Origin: JAYOEY01 sp038116945
Lineage (GTDB): Bacteria > Pseudomonadota > Alphaproteobacteria > MPNO01 > UBA2964
DNA: 64,000 nt
NCBI GenBank assembly: GCA_038116945.1
Contig: JAYOEY010000001.1
Location: 186,001 to 250,000 of the forward strand
Reading direction: 5' to 3'
Shown piece by piece: positions 50,454 to 58,762 of this stretch. The notes beneath the pieces were generated by a model. The model worked only from the letters and a program-made list of their open reading frames with translations, was not told where the DNA came from and ran no database searches. Each line of letters begins with the position of its first letter. Within the stretch, counting starts at the first letter, position 1. The position numbers and the translations under genes are program-made.

Positions 50454-50939
50454 ATGACGCACGACCGGGTCGGTATTCGCAAAACCTGTCGCGCGGCGTT
50501 CGGCGGGCATGAAGAGGAAAACCTGGTCGATGCGCTGCGCAGGGATGGCGACGTCGTCGCGTCGCTGGTGGCGGTCGAAGGAAATAATGTCCTGGGCCAC
50601 ATCCTGTTCAGCCGGCTCGACGTACGGAACGAGGATCTGTCCGTGAATGCGGCCGCGCTCGCTCAGATGGCGGTTGTGCCGGATCGGCAGCGGGAGGGGA
50701 TCGGCACGCGGATGATCCGATCGGGGCTGGCGCTTTGCCGGTCGCGCGGTGTCGAAGCCGTGTTCGTCCTCGGCCACCCTGAATATTATCCGCGTTTCGG
50801 GTTCTCGGCGGCGAAGGCCGAAGGGATCGACGCCCCGTTTTCAGGCGACGTCTTCATGGCGATCGATCTGAAACCGGGGACGCTCCGGCCACGCGGGCTG
50901 TCGCTCGAATACCCGGCGGCATTCGGTGTGCTCAGATGA
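50454..50939 (+). CDS. GNAT-family N-acetyltransferase
   Basis: About 161 residues. The acetyl-CoA motif A is AALAQMAVVPDRQREGIGTRMIRSGLALC (Q/R-x-x-G-x-G/A present), followed by VFVLGHPEYYPRFGFSAA, typical of the YhbS-like group. The ATG at 50454 follows GGGAGGAG closely; upstream TTG or GTG codons back to 50385 would also be in frame. Its end overlaps the convergent antiporter gene by eight bases. Acceptor unknown. Confidence 0.82.
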   Translation: MTHDRVGIRKTCRAAFGGHEEENLVDALRRDGDVVASLVAVEGNNVLGHILFSRLDVRNEDLSVNAAALAQMAVVPDRQREGIGTRMIRSGLALCRSRGVEAVFVLGHPEYYPRFGFSAAKAEGIDAPFSGDVFMAIDLKPGTLRPRGLSLEYPAAFGVLR

Positions 50940-52620
50940 AGTAGAACAGCATGTAGAGGGCGAGGAGCACGGCGACCCAGAGGACGGTGGAGCCTGTCGG
51001 CCAGGTACGCGCCAGAAGTCCTTCCGGGCCGTGATGTCGGAAGACGCCGCTGATGACCCAGTTTACGCGGCTGACGAAGCCTTCGCGAATGGCCCGGTCG
51101 ACAGGGCCGAAGACCCTGACACAGGTTTCGACAAGGCCGGTGAACAGCTTTCTGTAGACCCAGTCGAAATCCAGGTTCAGGGCTTTTACGTCAGCGATAT
51201 ATAGATTCTTTCTTATCAGGAACCCGAAAACGAGCCCGGCAAACAGGATGATCTGAAGCTGCGTAACCACGTGGCCCACGGTGTAGGGCGCGTATTTTGC
51301 CGTGTAGGGCAGTATGTCGTAGAGGACCTGAGGATAGACACCGATCATGACGCACAGGAGACTGGCGATGCCCATGGCCACCAGCATGTTGACGGGCGCC
51401 TCCTCCGGTCGCTTGCCCGAATCCTTGGCGTAGAACGCGCTGTAAGGGATCCTGATCCCGGAATGCATGATCGCTCCTGCGCCAGCCAGGAGCAGCAGCA
51501 GCCAGACCAGCATGTGGTGCTCGTAGGCGGCTGCCGAGACAATCATCGATTTCGAGACGAACCCGCATAGCAGGGGGAAGGAAGAGATCGAAGCCGAACC
51601 GACGAAACAGAACCGTGTGGTCCATGGCATGGATTTGTGGAGACCGCCGAGCTCGGAAGCCTGCGCGGTGCCGGTGCGGAACAGAACGGCGCCCATGGAC
51701 ATGAACAGGACGGATTTGTAGAGCACGGAGGCGAAGGCGTGGGCCGCTGCGCCATTCAGCGCCAGTTCGGTCCCGATACCGACGCCGATGACCATGAATC
51801 CCAGCTGATGGTTGAGCGAGTATGCGAGGACCTTGCGGAGGTCGTTCTCGATCAAAGCGAAAAAGATCGGGAAAATCGCCATCGTCGCGCCGATCCAGAT
51901 CAGCATGTCGGTGCCGGGGAATCCCCGCGCAAGGGCATAGATCGCGAGCTTGGTCGTGAAGGCCGACAGGAAAACCGTGCCGGTGACCGTCGCTTTCGGA
52001 TAGGAATCCTGCAGCCAGTTATGCAACAGCGGGAAGGCGGCCTTGATGCCGAAGGCGATGAAAATCATCACCGGGCCGGGGCCGGAAAGCGTCATCTTGT
52101 CGAAGGCGAGCGAACCTGTCTGGTTGAATATCCAGATCGCGCCGCCAAGCAGCAGGACGCCCGAACTGACCTGATAGATCAGATAGCGGATGCCGGCGCG
52201 ATAGGCGCTTTCCGTGCGGCTTGCCCAGATCAGGAACACCGAAGAGATGGCGGTGCCTTCCCAGTAAACGAAGAGGCTGATCAGGTCGCCTGCAAAGACC
52301 GCGCCGATAGCGCAGCCGGCATAAATCATGGCAGCCATGGACTGAACGGCATCCTTGGCGTGGAAGGCATAAATGATCGTGATCGCGGCCGCGATATGGA
52401 AGATGTAACCGAAGACAAGGCTAAGCTTGTCGACCCGGACCGGCGTCAGGGTCTGTCCGAACAGCTCAATGGGGTAGTGCGTGCCCGGCGCGATCTGCGA
52501 CAGCCCCCACAGTCCGGCGAGCGGCAGCGCGAGCATGTACGCGTTGCGCCAGTGCCCGCGCAGCAGCGGGATCAGCAGCGCGCCGACAACGAGAAGCAGG
52601 CCGGGCGGGAACTCACTCAT
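50932..52620 (-). CDS. Mrp/NuoL-M-N-like antiporter subunit, third copy
   Basis: A 562-residue proton-conducting membrane protein with about 14 helices. Family motifs: IFFALIENDLRKVLAYSLNHQLGFMV, LLHNWLQDSYPKATVTGTVFLSAFTTKLAIYAL with the conserved lysine/glutamate, and SKSMIVSAAAYEH. It lacks the usual MnhD start and has an amphipathic C-terminal region (DFDWVYRKLFTGLVETC), as in MrpA/NuoL-type chains. It is the last gene of the antiporter operon, overlapping the small membrane gene by eight bases. Confidence 0.85.
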   Translation of the reverse strand: MSEFPPGLLLVVGALLIPLLRGHWRNAYMLALPLAGLWGLSQIAPGTHYPIELFGQTLTPVRVDKLSLVFGYIFHIAAAITIIYAFHAKDAVQSMAAMIYAGCAIGAVFAGDLISLFVYWEGTAISSVFLIWASRTESAYRAGIRYLIYQVSSGVLLLGGAIWIFNQTGSLAFDKMTLSGPGPVMIFIAFGIKAAFPLLHNWLQDSYPKATVTGTVFLSAFTTKLAIYALARGFPGTDMLIWIGATMAIFPIFFALIENDLRKVLAYSLNHQLGFMVIGVGIGTELALNGAAAHAFASVLYKSVLFMSMGAVLFRTGTAQASELGGLHKSMPWTTRFCFVGSASISSFPLLCGFVSKSMIVSAAAYEHHMLVWLLLLLAGAGAIMHSGIRIPYSAFYAKDSGKRPEEAPVNMLVAMGIASLLCVMIGVYPQVLYDILPYTAKYAPYTVGHVVTQLQIILFAGLVFGFLIRKNLYIADVKALNLDFDWVYRKLFTGLVETCVRVFGPVDRAIREGFVSRVNWVISGVFRHHGPEGLLARTWPTGSTVLWVAVLLALYMLFYFI

Positions 52621-52885
52621 CGGGTTCCTCGTAGTAGTTCTCCGACCGCCGAACCATCGTGCGAAGCAGCTTGGCAACGAACACCATGGCGACGCAGGCG
52701 ATCAGCGCCCACCAGCCGTACATGCCGGGTATGTGCTCGACGTCGAAATGGACGTGCTTGTGATAGAAAAAATCGGCGAGTACGGACACGAGACAGGAAA
52801 TAATCAGGGCGTACCACAGGCGGTCCCTGTTTTTCGGCTCTTCAAGCCATCCTTTCCTGTCCGCAGGGGGCGGTGTTTCGGCCAT
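52613..52885 (-). CDS. Small membrane protein of the antiporter operon
   Basis: A 90-residue protein with two hydrophobic helices (LWYALIISCLVSVLADFFY; GMYGWWALIACVAMVFVAKLL), a HKHVHFDVEH segment between them and charged ends. I do not recognise a named family. Its place between two NuoM-like genes, with an eight-base overlap to the second, implies it is a subunit or assembly factor of the same complex. Confidence 0.7.
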   Translation of the reverse strand: MAETPPPADRKGWLEEPKNRDRLWYALIISCLVSVLADFFYHKHVHFDVEHIPGMYGWWALIACVAMVFVAKLLRTMVRRSENYYEEPDE

Positions 52886-52901
52886 TTTTCCCTCCGCTTT
52901 C

Positions 52902-54452
52902 CTATTTCAGCCCTGCAACAGGGGCCAGCAGCTGGTACAGCCGGTCGGCATAGACAAAGAGCAGGATGCAGCCGACAGACGTTACCGTCATTGCCAGCAG
53001 GCAGAAGGGCGGCGCCTCACGGATCGATCCGATCCGCACTCCGTGCCAGAAACTATGCGGTCCATGCCCGCTATCGTGCCCGTGATCCCCGTGGTGATCC
53101 CCGTGGTGATCGTCATGGTGATGGTCCGGTTTGGGCGGACGGAAAAATCCCCGTCCGACGACGGGCATCAGATAGGCGATGTTCAGCAGGGAGCTCACCA
53201 TCAGGACGACGATAAACAGGATGTAGCCGGCCTCGGCGGAAGCCATCATCAGGTACCATTTGCTCCATGATCCGCCAAGCGGCGGGATGCCGATGATGCT
53301 CAGCGTCCCGATCAGGAAGGCGATGAAGGTCAGCGGCATGACCCGGCCGAGCCCGTCCATCTGTGAAATCTCGGTCTTGTGGGACGCCACCATGATCGCA
53401 CCGGCGCAGAAGAACAGGGTTATCTTGCCGAAGGCATGCATTGCGATCTGCATCGATCCGCCCATCACGCCGAACGAATTGGCCAGCGCCGCGCCGAGGA
53501 CGACGTACGAAAGCTGGCCGATCGTGGAATAGGCGAGCCTGGCCTTGAGGTTGTCCTTGGTCATCGCCACGCAGGATGAGGCCAGCAGCGTGAAGGATGC
53601 GATGTACATCAGCCAGTCGTCCTGGCTGATGCCGGCCAGCGTGTCGATGCCGAAGATGTAGACGATGATCTTCATCACCGTGAACACTCCGGCCTTCACC
53701 ACGGCGACAGCGTGCAACAGGGCGCTGACGGGAGTGGGGGCAACCATGGCGGCCGGGAGCCACCGATGAAACGGCATCAGGGCCGCCTTGCCGGTTCCGT
53801 ACATGTAGAGCAGCAGGAGGACGCCGATTACCGGCCCGTCTGCCTTGCCCTTGAGAATGCCTCCCGGCGTAAAGTCGAGCGTTCCGGTCAGGAACCACGT
53901 CCAGACGATGGCGAGCAGAAGGAAAGCGATGGAGGTGCCGATCAGGATGCCGAGATAGACACGGCCGGCTTTTACCGCGTCGGAGGTCTCGGTGTGCGTC
54001 ACCAGCGGATAGGTCGAGAGCGTCAGGATTTCGTAGAAAATAAAGAGCGTGAGCAGGTTGCCGGCGAAACAGATGCCCATGGTGCTCGACAGGGCAACCG
54101 CGAAGCAGGCGTAGAACCGGGTCTGGTTTTCCTCGTGATGGGCCCGCATGTAGCCGATCGAATAGAACGAGGTGACGACCCAGAGTCCCGATGCCACCAG
54201 TGCGAACAGCATGCCCAGAGGCTCTACCTCGAAGGCGATGGGAAGACCGGGCAGTATTTCCAGAAGCACCAGAGCTGGCCGCCCGCCCGACGACACTTCC
54301 GGCAATATTCCCAGCACGATCATGAATAGGCATGCCGCCGTTACCAGCGTTGTCGTCTCGCGCAGGTTGGGATAGCGGTCGTTCAGCAGGATCAGGATGG
54401 TGCCGAACAGCGGCAGCCCAATCGCAAAGGCTATGGCGGTTGCGCCCGTCAT
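52902..54452 (-). CDS. Mrp/NuoM-like antiporter subunit with His-rich loop, second copy
   Basis: A 516-residue membrane protein. GKAALMPFHRWLPAAMVAPTPVSALLHAVAVVKAG is the NuoM/MnhD signature with its conserved lysine and histidines; KDNLKARLAYSTIGQLSYVVLGAAL is the second. Near residue 455 a cytoplasmic or periplasmic loop reads HHHDDHHGDHHGDHGHDSGHG, encoded by short DNA repeats (about 53085-53127), a likely metal-binding insertion. ATG overlaps the stop of mnhD by four bases. Confidence 0.87.
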   Translation of the reverse strand: MTGATAIAFAIGLPLFGTILILLNDRYPNLRETTTLVTAACLFMIVLGILPEVSSGGRPALVLLEILPGLPIAFEVEPLGMLFALVASGLWVVTSFYSIGYMRAHHEENQTRFYACFAVALSSTMGICFAGNLLTLFIFYEILTLSTYPLVTHTETSDAVKAGRVYLGILIGTSIAFLLLAIVWTWFLTGTLDFTPGGILKGKADGPVIGVLLLLYMYGTGKAALMPFHRWLPAAMVAPTPVSALLHAVAVVKAGVFTVMKIIVYIFGIDTLAGISQDDWLMYIASFTLLASSCVAMTKDNLKARLAYSTIGQLSYVVLGAALANSFGVMGGSMQIAMHAFGKITLFFCAGAIMVASHKTEISQMDGLGRVMPLTFIAFLIGTLSIIGIPPLGGSWSKWYLMMASAEAGYILFIVVLMVSSLLNIAYLMPVVGRGFFRPPKPDHHHDDHHGDHHGDHGHDSGHGPHSFWHGVRIGSIREAPPFCLLAMTVTSVGCILLFVYADRLYQLLAPVAGLK

Positions 54453-55930
54453 CGGCCGTTCCCCAGCAGGAAGTTGGCGGCCTGGTTCGCGACGCCGACG
54501 GTGAGTTCGGTATCGATCGCAAAATAGACGCTTGCGCCGATCAGGATCCATGTCGGGATCAGCATGGAAGGCGGAACCTCCTCGATCTCCGGCGCATCAT
54601 CGGGCACGGGACGCATATACATGACTTCGACCACTCGCCAGACATAGACCACGGCGAGCAGCGAACTCAGCAGGATCAGAACGGCAACGGGCCACCAGCC
54701 GCGGTCGATGGCGCCCAATACCAGGTACCATTTACTGATGAACCCGACCGTCAGGGGAACGCCAATCAGGCCCAACCCGCCGATCAGGAAGGCGGCGGCC
54801 GTCAGCGGCATGCGGCGGCCCATCCCTGCCATGGAATCGAGCCGGACCGACGAGATGCGGTAGAAAATACAACCGAGCGCAAGGAACATGCCGCCTTTCA
54901 TCAGCGCGTGATTGAAAAGGTGGAGGATGCAGGCCATCAACCCGTTAACGTTGGCGAAGCTGATGCCGAGGACCATGTAGCCGATCTGCGCAATCGACGA
55001 ATAGGCCAGCATCCGCTTCAGGTTGTTCTGGTATATGGCGACCGCGGACGCGGCGAACATTGCGATTACCGACAGCACAAGCAGGATTGTATCGAGCGGC
55101 ATTTCGCCGAAGCTGAGCTCGACGTCGAAGATGGTGAACAGGAAACGCAGCAGGACGTAGACCGCGACCTTGGTCGCTGTCGCGGCGAGGAATGCGCTGA
55201 CCATCGATGGCGCATAGGCATAGGCGTTGGGCAGCCACAGATGCAGCGGAAACAGCGCGAGCTTCAGGGAAATGCCGACGACCAGGAAGCCGAACGCCGC
55301 TCCGATGGTTCGGCTGGTCGGTTCGGCGGCGAGACGCTTCGCCAGATCGGCCATGTTGAGCGTGCCTGTTTCGGCGTAGAGCAGGCCGATCCCGATAACG
55401 ATGAAGGTCGCGCCGATCGTCCCCATGACGAGATACTGAAACGCCGCGACCAGAGCGCGCCGGTTGCGGCCCAGTGCGATCAGCACGTAGGACGACAGGG
55501 ATGAAATTTCCAGGAAGACGAACAAGTTGAAGGCATCGCCCGTGATCGTCACCCCGAGCAGTCCTGCAAGACACAGCAGGTAGGATGTATAGAAAAAATA
55601 CACCCGGTTGAGGCCGAACTCGTGCCTGACGCTTTCCCGTGCGAACGGGATGACGACCGCACCGATCGCCGACACGATCAGCAACACAAAGGCATTGATC
55701 AGGTCTATCCGGTATTCGATTCCGAACGGCGGGGCCCAGTTGCCCAGCTTGTAGGAAATGACGCCGCTCGCCTGTACCTGTAGCAGCAGTTCCCATGAAA
55801 TTGCGAGCGATGCCCAGGACGCTATCAGCGCAACCGACCAGGACCAGTCCTTGTGGCGCACCAGCATGCAGACCGGTGCGCATAGCAGCGGGATTACGAT
55901 TTGCAGGGCAGGGAAGTGGTCCGCGATCAC
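54449..55930 (-). CDS. mnhD: Na+/H+ antiporter subunit D
   Basis: A 493-residue MnhD/MrpD-like subunit. Motifs: SLKLALFPLHLWLPNAYAYAPSMVSAFLAATATKVAVY and YQNNLKRMLAYSSIAQIGYMVLG, typical of proton-channel subunits. Expected to act in the Mrp-type complex that exchanges Na+ (or K+) for protons at the inner membrane. Overlaps mnhC stop by four bases. Confidence 0.92.
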   Translation of the reverse strand: MIADHFPALQIVIPLLCAPVCMLVRHKDWSWSVALIASWASLAISWELLLQVQASGVISYKLGNWAPPFGIEYRIDLINAFVLLIVSAIGAVVIPFARESVRHEFGLNRVYFFYTSYLLCLAGLLGVTITGDAFNLFVFLEISSLSSYVLIALGRNRRALVAAFQYLVMGTIGATFIVIGIGLLYAETGTLNMADLAKRLAAEPTSRTIGAAFGFLVVGISLKLALFPLHLWLPNAYAYAPSMVSAFLAATATKVAVYVLLRFLFTIFDVELSFGEMPLDTILLVLSVIAMFAASAVAIYQNNLKRMLAYSSIAQIGYMVLGISFANVNGLMACILHLFNHALMKGGMFLALGCIFYRISSVRLDSMAGMGRRMPLTAAAFLIGGLGLIGVPLTVGFISKWYLVLGAIDRGWWPVAVLILLSSLLAVVYVWRVVEVMYMRPVPDDAPEIEEVPPSMLIPTWILIGASVYFAIDTELTVGVANQAANFLLGNGR

Positions 55931-56289
55931 GATTCGGAATCCTGCTTGTGAATTTCGTCTTCCTCGATCGAGCCATAGGCTTCGTTGATGCGGACGACGA
56001 GGGCGAGTCCGAGCGCCGTTGTTGCAACGCCGACAACGATGGCGGTGAGGATCAGAACGTGGGGAAGGGGATTGGAATAGATTTGGATGCCTTCGCCGAT
56101 AATGGGTGCCGTTCCGTCCCTGACCTTGCCGAGCGTGATGTACAGCAGGAAGACGGACGCCTGAAAGACGTTGAGCCCGACGATTTTCTTGATGAAGTTG
56201 CCCTGCGCGACGACGATGTAGAAGCCCGCCATCATCAGAAAGACGACGATCCAGTAATTATAGAGGCCGACTGCGATATGCGATTGCAT
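55927..56289 (-). CDS. mnhC: Na+/H+ antiporter subunit C
   Basis: A 120-residue NuoK-like subunit with three membrane helices: NYWIVVFLMMAGFYIVVAQ, NFIKKIVGLNVFQASVFLLYI and the PHVLILTAIVVGVATTALGLALVVRI end with a conserved acidic neighbourhood. Works with MnhB and D. Three bases after mnhB; overlaps mnhD. Confidence 0.9.
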   Translation of the reverse strand: MQSHIAVGLYNYWIVVFLMMAGFYIVVAQGNFIKKIVGLNVFQASVFLLYITLGKVRDGTAPIIGEGIQIYSNPLPHVLILTAIVVGVATTALGLALVVRINEAYGSIEEDEIHKQDSES

Positions 56290-56292
56290 GGC

Positions 56293-56766
56293 TCAGCCCT
56301 GCCTGCCGGATTCTTCGGGGCTTTTCGAACCCGGGGCCGGCTTGTCATCGACCGCCAGGTAGCCCGCGAAGGTGAAAAAGACGTTGACCATTACGGACGT
56401 CACCGTAATTCCCACGCCCAGCTCGACCAGCAGGATGCCGAGATGTTGTCCGTGTACCGGGTCGTGGGACATGACCGAGTAATCGAGATAGTTGCCGCCA
56501 ACCAGCAGGTTGTATACGCCGACGCCTCCGAAAAGCAGAACGCCCAGCGCAATCCCGAACCGCAACAGCCCACGTGGCAGGATCTGGTTGGCCGCGTCGA
56601 GCCCGTAAATCAGGGTGTAGAGGATAATGGCCGCAGCGAAGATGACGCCTGCCTGAAATCCTCCGCCCGGGCCGAAATCGCCGTGGAACTGTACGTAGAG
56701 CGCAAACAGCAGGATGAACGGGATCAGCAGTTTGGCGACGACGCGCAGGACGAGATAGCTATACAT
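56293..56766 (-). CDS. mnhB: Na+/H+ antiporter subunit B
   Basis: A 157-residue MnhB-type protein: LYVQFHGDFGPGGGFQAGVIFAAAIILYTLIYG is the family signature after the first helix, then GIALGVLLFGGVGVYNLL and GILLVELGVGITVTSVMVNVFFTF. Four helices. Overlaps the end of the MbhD/E-like gene by eight bases. Confidence 0.9.
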   Translation of the reverse strand: MYSYLVLRVVAKLLIPFILLFALYVQFHGDFGPGGGFQAGVIFAAAIILYTLIYGLDAANQILPRGLLRFGIALGVLLFGGVGVYNLLVGGNYLDYSVMSHDPVHGQHLGILLVELGVGITVTSVMVNVFFTFAGYLAVDDKPAPGSKSPEESGRQG

Positions 56767-57286
56767 TTTCGCCTCCCCCCCTTTCCCGCCGTCGGCTGCG
56801 CCGGCGCCAGTTTCCGAGTAGCAGGATAACGCCGACGCCGGCGGTAAAGACGACCGTAACCTCTCCCAGCGTGTCGTATCCGCGGTAGGACGCCAGCACG
56901 ATTGTCACGATATTGGGAATGCCGGTTTTCTCGGGGCCTTCCTTCAGATAGGTGGGAGCCACGTGTTTGTGGATCGGCGCTTCGGGATCTCCGTAATGGG
57001 CGAGATCGAGCGTCCCGTAAATCAGGGCGGCTCCTGTCAGCAGGACGACGATGCCCGGGAGCAGGGCGGTATGTGTCGGCGGCTTTTCCCGGCTGGTCGT
57101 AAGCGCGATGGTTCCCAGCGCCAGCACGGTCGATACGCCGGCGCCCACCGCTGCTTCGGTAAACGCAACGTCGACGGCATCCAGTACGACGAAGATGGCT
57201 GCGGCGAGCAGGCTGTAAATGCTGCCGAGCATTACGACGGCATACAGGTTCCGGATGCGGATAATCGCCGCAACCGTCAGGGCCAT
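56759..57286 (-). CDS. MnhA C-terminal-like (MbhD/MbhE-type, DUF4040) subunit
   Basis: A 175-residue subunit that matches the C-terminal part of MrpA as a separate chain. DUF4040 region: LYAVVMLGSIYSLLAAAIFVVLDAVDVAFTEAAVGAGVSTVLALG, then the MbhE-like half with VTIVLASYRGYDTLGEVTVVFTAGVGVILLLG. The ATG at 57286 has no ribosome site. Homology suggests 12 more residues (EDLVNIVILAL) from 57322, where an ATA overlaps the mnhG stop with GAGGAG correctly spaced upstream, so the true start may be this rare codon. Confidence 0.85.
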   Translation of the reverse strand: MALTVAAIIRIRNLYAVVMLGSIYSLLAAAIFVVLDAVDVAFTEAAVGAGVSTVLALGTIALTTSREKPPTHTALLPGIVVLLTGAALIYGTLDLAHYGDPEAPIHKHVAPTYLKEGPEKTGIPNIVTIVLASYRGYDTLGEVTVVFTAGVGVILLLGNWRRRSRRRERGGGENV

Positions 57287-57318
57287 CAGCGCCAGAATTA
57301 CGATGTTGACGAGGTCTT

Positions 57319-57669
57319 CTATGACGAACTCTCCTCATCGCTGATAGCCGGCTCATCCCGCAGGTCGTGATCCAGTTTCGGCTCCACGCCGGCGCTCAAC
57401 GCGGCGTGGGCGAGAGCAAAACTCGATGTCGGGCTAGTGATGAACAGGAACAGAAGGATCAGGAACAGCTTAACGGCGACAAGCGTCAGACCGGCCTGCA
57501 GGATCAGCCCGAGAAGGAGGGCGCCGGCACCCATGGTGTCTGTGATGCTGGCGGCATGCATCCTCGTGTAGACATCGGGAAAACGAAGGACGCCGATGCC
57601 GCCCACCAGCATGGCGAAACCACCGATCGCAATAAGGATCCAGCTAACGATGTCGAGGAACGCGTCCAT
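57319..57669 (-). CDS. mnhG: Na+/H+ antiporter subunit G
   Basis: A 116-residue MnhG-type subunit: ILIAIGGFAMLVGGIGVLRFPDVYTRMHAASITDTMGAGALLLGLIL is the family signature, then KLFLILLFLFITSPTSSFALAHAAL. Acidic C-terminal tail. Start ATG at 57669, one base after the mnhF stop. Confidence 0.9.
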   Translation of the reverse strand: MDAFLDIVSWILIAIGGFAMLVGGIGVLRFPDVYTRMHAASITDTMGAGALLLGLILQAGLTLVAVKLFLILLFLFITSPTSSFALAHAALSAGVEPKLDHDLRDEPAISDEESSS

Positions 57670-57670
57670 A

Positions 57671-57952
57671 TCAGAGCGGCTCCTCGTCGTCATGGGCTCG
57701 TCCAAGGTCGCCGTACTTGAAAACCTTCAGCACGGCGATGGTGCCGACGAAGTTGATCAGCGCATAGACGATCGCCAGATCCATGAACTCCGGGCGGCCC
57801 ATCAGAAAGCCGAGAACGGCGATCATCAGGACGGTCTTGGTGCCGAACATGTTTGCGGCCAGAATCCGGTCGTAAATCGACGGGCCCTTGATGGCCCGGA
57901 TCAGGGCCATCCCCATCGTGACAAGAAGCGCCGCCGCCGCTGCCGCGAACAT
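57671..57952 (-). CDS. mnhF: Na+/H+ antiporter subunit F
   Basis: A 93-residue subunit with three helices: GMALIRAIKGPSIYDRILAANMFGTKTVLMIAVLGFLMG is the conserved MnhF block, followed by DLAIVYALINFVGTIAVLK. Its ATG shares one base with the mnhE stop. Confidence 0.9.
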   Translation of the reverse strand: MFAAAAAALLVTMGMALIRAIKGPSIYDRILAANMFGTKTVLMIAVLGFLMGRPEFMDLAIVYALINFVGTIAVLKVFKYGDLGRAHDDEEPL

Positions 57953-58443
57953 CAGCGGTCCTCCCCTGCCATGATCGTCACGCGGCGATCCATTTCCCCG
58001 GCCATCAGGTCCTCTGCGCCGCTTTTGCTCAGGGCGTGCACGAGAATTTCGTCATTGGCGACATCGACGGAAATGGTGCCAGGCGTCAAGGTAATCGAAT
58101 TCGCGTAAATGACCTTGCCGAGGTCGCTGGTCTGCGACGTTTTGACGCGCAACATGGTCGGGCTGATTTTTTGCGAAGGCAGGAGGATTAGTTTGCCGAC
58201 ATCGATATTGGCCTTGACGATTTCGATCATCAGCCAGGGCCAGTAGGTCAATGCGCGCCAGGTGAGATGTACGGGATGTCCCTCCTGGTCCACGACCTCC
58301 ATGCGACTGGTAATTGCAACGACGAGCGCGCATGACACGACGCCGAAGGCGATGAGCAGGGGAGTGAAATAGCCCGACAGGAGAAGCCAGACAGCGAACA
58401 GGACTCCTCCCAGGTACAGGGCGTGGACGATTTTCCTATCCAT
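57952..58443 (-). CDS. mnhE: Na+/H+ antiporter subunit E
   Basis: A 163-residue MnhE-type subunit with an N-terminal pair of helices, then PWLMIEIVKANIDVGKLIL and SITLTPGTISVDVANDEILVHALSKSGAEDL, the family signature. It is the first gene of the operon (E-F-G-MbhD/E-B-C-D-M-x-L order), so the promoter should lie in the 319-base gap before the cold-shock gene. Confidence 0.9.
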   Translation of the reverse strand: MDRKIVHALYLGGVLFAVWLLLSGYFTPLLIAFGVVSCALVVAITSRMEVVDQEGHPVHLTWRALTYWPWLMIEIVKANIDVGKLILLPSQKISPTMLRVKTSQTSDLGKVIYANSITLTPGTISVDVANDEILVHALSKSGAEDLMAGEMDRRVTIMAGEDR

Positions 58444-58762
58444 CGCTCTAAAACGCTAAATCCCTTCCTGTCTTCGGTCCGGGAAACTACAGAAACCCAA
58501 CCGACCGCCTGTTTTTTTAGCGCCGCGTTTTGCGCGACGCCCCGTTACGGCGCGCTAAACCTATTATGGCTTTGTCGTCAATTCCACCCCTTACAGCCAG
58601 AATTCAATTGAATTTTTGCGATGGCGCAGAAATGGCGTTGCCGAGCGGCGGAATAACGCCGAAGGAGGGAGGTTCCCGGCTGTCGGAAAGAAAAATTTTG
58701 CCGTGATTTCAGGGACAAACGGTGTTAAGATAAGGGGTTGCTGTAAAGAGGGGAGTAGTTCG
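58444..58762. other. Divergent promoter region of the antiporter operon and cold-shock gene
   Basis: A 319-base gap without a convincing gene; in-frame codons upstream of 58763 give no family similarity. The region contains a perfect palindrome at 58601-58614 and, before the cold-shock gene, GAGGGGAG at 58748-58755 as ribosome site. I see no clean -35/-10 pair. A long 5' leader is usual for cold-shock genes and may explain the distance. Confidence 0.5.
58601..58614. promoter_or_regulatory. Perfect 14-bp palindrome
   Basis: AATTCAATTGAATT reads the same on both strands and lies between mnhE (towards the minus) and the cold-shock gene (towards the plus), 158 bases from the former. Such a symmetrical site could bind a dimeric regulator. 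No partner repeat was seen nearby. Confidence 0.35.
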
